From NCBI GenBank assembly GCA_008508345.1, contig QNGE01000148.1, forward strand, positions 220,740 to 284,739: a stretch of 64,000 nucleotides of DNA, read 5' to 3'. Both the position numbers and the translations under genes were made by a program. This document shows, piece by piece, positions 61,901 to 64,000 of the stretch (its first letter is position 1; every line of letters begins with the position of its first letter). This DNA is from Paragonimus westermani. Its lineage: Eukaryota > Platyhelminthes > Trematoda > Plagiorchiida > Troglotrematidae. The notes beneath the pieces are model-generated. The model was not told where the DNA came from. It made no database searches and saw nothing but the letters and a program-made list of their open reading frames with translations.

Positions 61901-62035
61901 TTTTATCCAATCAACTAGATGCCTGTTCTTGCATTCGTTGTACCGGAGAAGGTGAGGTATGCCGGGCAGATGGCGGCTCATACTCATGCGACTGCGGCCC
62001 GGGTCTGCGCCGGATGGAAGATCGTACATGTCGGG
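13771..62035 (+). CDS. NID1: nidogen (entactin)-like basement-membrane glycoprotein, eight exons
   Basis: Nidogens are secreted and link laminin, type IV collagen and perlecan in basement membranes. Joining eight exons gives 821 complete codons plus one base. Residues 1-17 are a signal peptide (MLLLVSLYICLLSTCQG). Residues 20-265 match the N-terminal globule with the NIDO domain: LFAF, VFKNGLVAL, LLITWENM, SYAIFQY, and LPGEWLIPLY in place of the usual NVGIPGRWMFRI-type motif. Residues 266-440 are an acidic linker. Residues 467-506 are the nidogen-type EGF (CCVC, YYGSGNKQCWAE). Residues 508-782 are G2-like, and 783-820 are a second EGF. Running phases agree at all seven joins (0, 2, 0, 2, 1, 1, 1), and every intron is GT-AG. 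The start is the only ATG followed by a signal peptide. The YWTD propeller of vertebrate nidogens is not found within the window. G2 is divergent and assigned mainly by position. Confidence 0.85.
13972..26362 (+). other. intron 1 (12.4 kb)
   Basis: Bounded by GTGAGT and TTTCATTCAAAG. Apart from the SINE at 19929-20100 and a C10 run at 16965-16974, nothing was recognised. The section 18600-19110 is rich in C and T on the plus strand, which keeps a 141-codon frame open without any recognisable protein. Confidence 0.7.
19895..20107 (-). mobile_element. tRNA-derived SINE (copy B), opposite orientation to copy A
   Basis: The minus strand of 19929-20100 repeats the body of the SINE at 6991-7161: GGTCAATGGCGCAGTGG (A-box), GGAGTTCAAATCCCGGCC (B-box), GCACTACTGACGAGCTC and GCGAACGC. 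Small differences are scattered along it. CTCACATT at 19914-19921 and 20100-20107 is a likely 8-bp target duplication. Directly outside the SINE 3' end, on the plus strand, 19895-19924 repeats the 30 bases at 6961-6990 with one mismatch. Confidence 0.75.
26363..26532 (+). CDS. NID1: nidogen-like gene, exon 2
   Basis: Residues 68-123 and two bases of codon 124. It begins VFKNGLVALDDE, matching the VNNNGLISF strand of the nidogen N-terminal globule, and ends LSVFTSVNSGPSGTITVR, matching APFWADVDTRxxGTIYYR. The acceptor is TTTCATTCAAAG|GTC and the donor AG|GTAGGT. Confidence 0.85.
26533..27626 (+). other. intron 2 (1.1 kb)
   Basis: The shortest intron of the gene, from GTAGGT to CCTGTCATCAAACAG. 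No features recognised. The frame open at 26831-27043 gives no known protein. Confidence 0.7.
27627..27801 (+). CDS. NID1: nidogen-like gene, exon 3 (core of the NIDO domain)
   Basis: Completes codon 124 (AG|A, Arg) and encodes residues 125-182. It reads REINPNDKD, then a helix with KQLERVNRLIELRYP, then QSVLLITWENM and TLR. This is the NIDO stretch that in other nidogens reads roughly RxFxxFxPTWxFIATW. NMT is a possible N-glycosylation site. Acceptor TTTTTTCCTGTCATCAAACAG, donor CGG|GTAAGT, phase 0. Confidence 0.85.
28058..28074. repeat. (TA)n microsatellite
   Basis: Seventeen bases of alternating T and A inside intron 3. Confidence 0.9.
35521..35600 (+). repeat. tRNA-derived SINE head, related to 3061-3136
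   Basis: Starts TGGCTTCGTAGCTCAGCTGA, with a good A-box and D arm, and has a weakened B-box GTTTGAATGC at 35582-35591. It can be aligned along its length with the minus-strand copy at 3061-3136, including GGCGTTGA against GACGCCGCTG and TGTGTCTGTCGCTTG against TGTTTCTCTCGTTGG. Acceptor pairing is absent, so it is not a functional tRNA. Confidence 0.6.
39759..39958 (+). CDS. NID1: nidogen-like gene, exon 4 (NIDO domain, second half)
   Basis: Residues 183-248 and two bases of codon 249. It begins SNSFSLAIFTNGSRSYAIFQ, matching the conserved NTFQxVLxxDGSRSYAxFxY of NIDO domains, and ends VDTSQWT. The acceptor CATCTCTATTTCAG has a good pyrimidine tract, and the donor is CAA|GTAAGC. Confidence 0.9.
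39959..42040 (+). other. intron 4 (2.1 kb)
   Basis: From GTAAGC to CCGTCCTCTACCAG. The open frames at 40120-40386 and 41467-41739 give nothing recognisable. No repeats noted. Confidence 0.7.
42041..42588 (+). CDS. NID1: nidogen-like gene, exon 5 (end of NIDO, acidic link region)
   Basis: Completes codon 249 (AA|T, Asn, giving the sequon NET) and encodes residues 250-431. Its start, ETNVALPGEWLIPLYD, matches the SNxGxPGxWxFRI end of the NIDO domain. The rest is a low-complexity acidic linker with one clear cluster of acids and tyrosines at residues 341-357 (DPYHYTDEWDEDYDYG). Mammalian nidogen-1 carries sulfated tyrosines in its link region, so sulfation is plausible here. NDS is a second sequon. 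Donor C|GTGAGT, phase 1. Confidence 0.9.
44128..44234 (+). ncRNA. candidate hammerhead ribozyme (type III arrangement)
   Basis: The core boxes are CTGATGA (44193-44199) and GAAA (44209-44212). Helix III pairs GAACAGTCTGT (44138-44148) with ACAGACTGTTC (44213-44223), 11 bp with no mismatch, plus an outer GTGTTT/AAACAC (44128-44133 with 44229-44234) across a small internal loop. After helix III come T (44149, able to pair with the last A of GAAA) and T (44150, position 17), which predicts cleavage between 44150 and 44151. Helix I pairs GCG, CTT and ATAAC (44151-44162) with GTTAT, AAG and CGC (44179-44192), with a bulged T and a small internal loop. CTGATGA follows helix I directly. Helix II (TG-AATAA-CC, 44200-44208) is very short, and its first pair is T/C instead of G-C, so activity may be weak or lost. 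It is intronic and in sense with the nidogen transcript. Confidence 0.6.
48018..49093 (+). pseudogene. Penelope-like element: decayed RT and GIY-YIG endonuclease
   Basis: RT blocks are recognisable in order across several frames. They are FCFLDRCYC; NGVAMCSPLRLILADVFM from 48052 (family: DGVAMGSPLGPxLADxFM); ERYMSDT at 48160-48177 (family: RYVDD, here MSD, inactive); CHLNLKLRCETESDKCLMFL; and SVKRAVFRKSMWYS. The thumb and nuclease follow in one frame from about 48611: AQ-RRLI-like TQRLINSIKRTYNTAELCVL, HFIYQFTCNCEEKYTE, then LKPALCVQKRFV and the end at 49093. The nuclease motif IYIG is degraded to KYTE. It belongs to a different subfamily from the copy at 1206-2195, since the linker and tail differ. 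It is heavily mutated and therefore older. Confidence 0.8.
49555..49572. repeat. (CAA)n microsatellite
   Basis: Six CAA units followed by an A-rich run, inside intron 5. Confidence 0.9.
50181..50405 (+). CDS. NID1: nidogen-like gene, exon 6 (first EGF module)
   Basis: Completes codon 432 (C|CC, Pro) and encodes residues 433-506. After a short lead come seven cysteines at 467, 473, 480, 488, 489, 491 and 503. The CCVC triplet and YYGSGNKQCWAE ending are the hallmark of the EGF module before G2 in nidogens (CCxC...YxGNGxxCxAE). Acceptor TTACTCTGCTTATTTAG, donor G|GTAAGT. Both ends are phase 1. Confidence 0.9.
50406..56498 (+). other. intron 6 (6.1 kb)
   Basis: From GTAAGT to ATGCTTTCGCTTGCAG. 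It holds the minus-strand LINE fragment at 53926-55062. Nothing else was recognised between 50406 and 53925 or between 55063 and 56498. Confidence 0.7.
53926..55062 (-). pseudogene. CR1/Jockey-type LINE reverse transcriptase fragment with internal deletion
   Basis: Read from 55062 downward, the RT starts at SLPKAWKP and continues YKDDWTN (family: NYRPISL), LLSVVFKVTEVLLDDVL, QQDFRKDTNLLIARD and LIYFDF (family: VIYLDFSKAFD). HSVLLRKLNSFGL follows. Then, after a jump, comes the post-palm region SELFLALFASIIRSHPETNI with HACRPFLRK and YGAHK, and the tail LTLTCEVLHILGHPLAYLLS and GHSLKLNNGISR, ending at 53926. This order is typical of non-LTR elements of the CR1/Jockey group. About 150-200 residues, including the catalytic FADD, are missing between the two halves. 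Frameshifts and stops break the rest. Confidence 0.8.
56499..57326 (+). CDS. NID1: nidogen-like gene, exon 7 (G2-like beta-barrel region)
   Basis: Completes codon 507 (G|AT, Asp) and encodes residues 508-782 in one large exon. In nidogens the region after the first EGF is the G2 barrel, which binds perlecan and collagen IV. Here the block GKLTVSSRFSLDRDSSQTYS and GTIQMDV fits the GNLxIxQxFxGxDxxxxLTIDTxLxGxVP strand pair, but overall similarity is low. RSKR at residues 541-544 fits the furin rule R-x-K/R-R. NLT (517-519) and NDS are sequons. The C-terminal part is Cys-rich (YCGEDC, GCNLFC), perhaps part of a further module. Acceptor TTTCGCTTGCAG, donor G|GTGAGT, phase 1 at both ends. Confidence 0.85.
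57327..61918 (+). other. intron 7 (4.6 kb)
   Basis: From GTGAGT to TTTATCCAATCAACTAG. It contains a (TA)n run at 60139-60153. No exon or transposon was recognised. Because flanking phases are 1 and 1, a missed symmetric exon cannot be excluded. Confidence 0.65.
60139..60153. repeat. (TA)n microsatellite
   Basis: Fifteen bases of alternating T and A inside intron 7. Confidence 0.9.
61919..62035 (+). CDS. NID1: nidogen-like gene, exon 8 (second EGF module)
   Basis: Completes codon 783 (G|AT, Asp) and encodes residues 784-821. Cysteines stand at 785, 787, 790, 797, 806, 808 and 820. GGSYSCDCGPGLRRMEDRTC has the standard EGF ending (YxCxCxxGx...C). It lies where nidogens carry the EGF after G2. 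Acceptor CCAATCAACTAG, donor G|GTTAGT. Both ends are phase 1. Confidence 0.85.
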
Positions 62036-62447
62036 GTTAGTTAGTCCAAGAGTTGGATGAATTTCCGACCACTTGCGCTACATTTAGCAGCTGCTGGGTG
62101 TATCAATCGCTCCGTGTGTATAAAAAGTTTCTCCGCAATGAATTGTCTGTCCAACGAATTTCATGAAGGGAACTGATGTTCCTTCCAGTGATACGTTTTT
62201 TTCCTGAAAAACATGCTTATACCGACTGCTACCCACATAGTAAAACCGGAAGGATAGATGCAACCATTGATTAGTAGAAACAGTTTGATTATTCTACCAA
62301 ATGTGCTTGCCTACTAACTGCACTCACAGCATGGTCAGATACTAACCGATTGCTTGTTTTTTTTTCATTCTCGTGCGGTTCTATTTTTGTGTTCGTATGC
62401 GTGTGTGCCACCGAGATAGAGTGTAGAGCTTACTAACCAATTCGCAG

Positions 62448-62527
62448 ATGCGCCGCTACCTCAATTCCGACTACTACACGGTTTTTCGTTCAACCAGAGG
62501 CGGTCTCCCTTCAACAGCTATGCATAA
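62448..62527 (+). CDS. NID1: candidate last exon 9a of the nidogen-like gene
   Basis: A branch-site-like TTACTAAC and the acceptor ACCAATTCGCAG precede a frame in the required phase (G|AT). It adds DAPLPQFRLLHGFSF and ends NSYA at the TAA at 62525-62527, giving an 847-residue protein. The tail has no recognisable domain. A polyadenylation-like AATAAA lies 580 bases further on. This exon would end the protein without a propeller. Confidence 0.35.
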
Positions 62528-63105
62528 ATTTGCGCTTATCAGTCGATTTTTAGTTTAGAACAGAATGATTGTTTTTTTCAAGTAAGTTAGTCTGATACGG
62601 CTTCCCATGAATGGCAGTCGGTTGTTTACGACGGCTTAGTCAAATAATTTTAAACTTCAGAAGTGGTTACCGCTAAAATGTTATTTTCGCCAACATTTTC
62701 AAGGTTTCATTTGTTCTGGTTCACGTGTTATCGTCAAAATAAGAAATTTCCAAACGTAAAGTTTGTAAAAATGAATGCATGGGGGGGACATCATGGTAGA
62801 ATAAGCTCCTTTATCAACAGAAGGTAACATACAACCAGTATTTGTTTATGATACAACTTCATTACAATAGACGAGACCCAAGTTTGATAACAATGCAAAC
62901 TTGCTGAACTCAGAACACACTTAATTACGTCAGCACCGAATGTAATGAGTTTTAAGCGCGTGACCGCCTGAATAGCCGAATTCGCTTATCGACTTTTATA
63001 GATAAGCCGTCGAGAGCTTCTCAATTTGTGAGCGTGAGAACTAATCGTCCATCTCTAGCCCTATTTCTGCCTTAAACCCTATGGACTGAGGAGGTATTCT
63101 ATTAA

Positions 63106-63111
63106 AATAAA
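63106..63111 (+). terminator. possible polyadenylation signal
   Basis: AATAAA downstream of candidate exon 9a. The hexamer is frequent by chance in AT-rich DNA, so it supports that exon only weakly. Confidence 0.2.
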
Positions 63112-63778
63112 GCACTACAATTGTGCACTACTGATGGTACAATGAAAAATAAGTGTACGAAGTCGTAATCTTGTTGAACCTGATACCCACAAAATGTTTA
63201 GAATCCGTACGTGTATCTTCAAATCTAATGCAACGTTTTGTCTAATTCACATTGTTGACTCATCGGCTAAGGTACTTTCTGTGGCTGCTGTTTGTAGTAA
63301 TCAAGAACACGGGCTAAAAACTAATCCACTTAAAGTTGTTCTTGGGTGCGATGACAAGGCCCCATTTATCTGGCCACTTTACGATCTATCATCGATAATT
63401 ACTGTATTGTTGTTCTCCTAGTTTATCCACTGTGCCCACTCTTACAAATTCATTGGCAGTTTGTTCAAAAATTTACACACATGCTGCCAGGTCATCTGTA
63501 CACATTGTGCCGTTCTTGCAACAGAGGCCTGGGTCATAATACATTTGATAGATGGCCGCTGAATAAGAATCCCCCAAAAACAACTTAACGAGGTTCGAAA
63601 GCTGTTAAAATGCGCTTTAGGCTGAGTGGTGATTCATAACTTCAGAGCAACTTGTGAACCATCGTTAATTTGGTTTATTAGTGACTTCTCGCTTCTGATA
63701 GAGAAGAGTCTTTAGACCAGAAGAAGAAGCTCAAGAACCTTTATTTCACGAGATGTTCTGAAAATATCTTTTTTTCAG

Positions 63779-63915
63779 CGACAACAACTGTTTGCGACAA
63801 ATTCCCACTTTTGGTTAACAATTCCGAACTAGGCAACGATGGGAAAATCGTTAATCAAAAACGGAACGAGAGACGGGGCAATCAGATGAGACACAAACGA
63901 ATTCGTCGTGGTTAG
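63779..63915 (+). CDS. NID1: candidate alternative last exon 9b of the nidogen-like gene
   Basis: A strong pyrimidine tract (ATCTTTTTTTCAG) precedes 45 open codons in the phase required after exon 8 (G|CG, Ala), ending at the TAG at 63913-63915. The peptide begins TTTVCDKFPLLVNNSELG and ends in a highly basic run rich in Arg and Lys (RNERRGNQMRHKRIRRG). The protein would be 866 residues. No domain is recognisable, and a weak donor (GTGGTTAGG) near the end leaves open that the gene continues past the window. Confidence 0.35.
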
Positions 63916-64000
63916 GATCACAGACGAGATAAGTGTTAGATAATATGCGTCAAGTGGGTTGAGAGAGAGGGAGAGGCACACACCGTCACGCAGGTTCTGT

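Larger units (their letters stand above)
62036..64000 (+). other. 3' region of the gene or start of the next intron
   Basis: Besides the two candidate last exons and the AATAAA, nothing was recognised. The final 50 bases contain a GA-rich run (63960-63975). Confidence 0.5.

Overview
The window looks like nuclear DNA of a parasitic flatworm, most likely a digenean trematode. The genes are widely spaced, the introns run to more than 12 kb, and the base composition is AT-leaning. The repeats are decayed Penelope-like elements, a CR1/Jockey-type LINE, a Gypsy-type LTR element and tRNA-derived SINEs. The organism call is an inference from this repeat and intron style; nothing in the window proves it. 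There is no sign of bacterial, organellar or viral gene organisation.

One host gene dominates. A nidogen (entactin)-like basement-membrane glycoprotein is encoded on the + strand from the ATG at 13771 to at least 62035, in eight exons (13771-13971, 26363-26532, 27627-27801, 39759-39958, 42041-42588, 50181-50405, 56499-57326, 61919-62035). All splice phases agree, and every donor is a GTRAG/GTNAG/GTAGG-type site. The joined frame reads signal peptide, NIDO domain, acidic tyrosine-rich linker, nidogen-type EGF, G2-like beta-barrel region and a second EGF. Two alternative last exons are visible (62448-62527 and 63779-63915), both in the correct phase. The YWTD propeller of vertebrate nidogens is not in the window.

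Region by region: 1-13.6 kb is repeat-rich intergenic DNA. It holds a 3' Penelope fragment with an inverted 102-bp partial copy, a tRNA-like SINE, a second SINE with a clear target-site duplication, and a Gypsy gag-pol relic. Intron 1 holds a second copy of that SINE in the opposite orientation. Intron 3 holds another tRNA-like SINE. Intron 5 (42.6-50.2 kb) holds a candidate hammerhead ribozyme at 44128-44234 and a decayed Penelope RT/GIY-YIG copy at 48.0-49.1 kb. Intron 6 holds a LINE RT fragment on the minus strand.

The most notable non-coding signal is the hammerhead candidate. It has the CTGATGA and GAAA core boxes, an 11-bp uninterrupted helix III, a long helix I with a bulge and internal loop, and a very short, partly mispaired helix II. 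It lies in the sense strand of the nidogen pre-mRNA.
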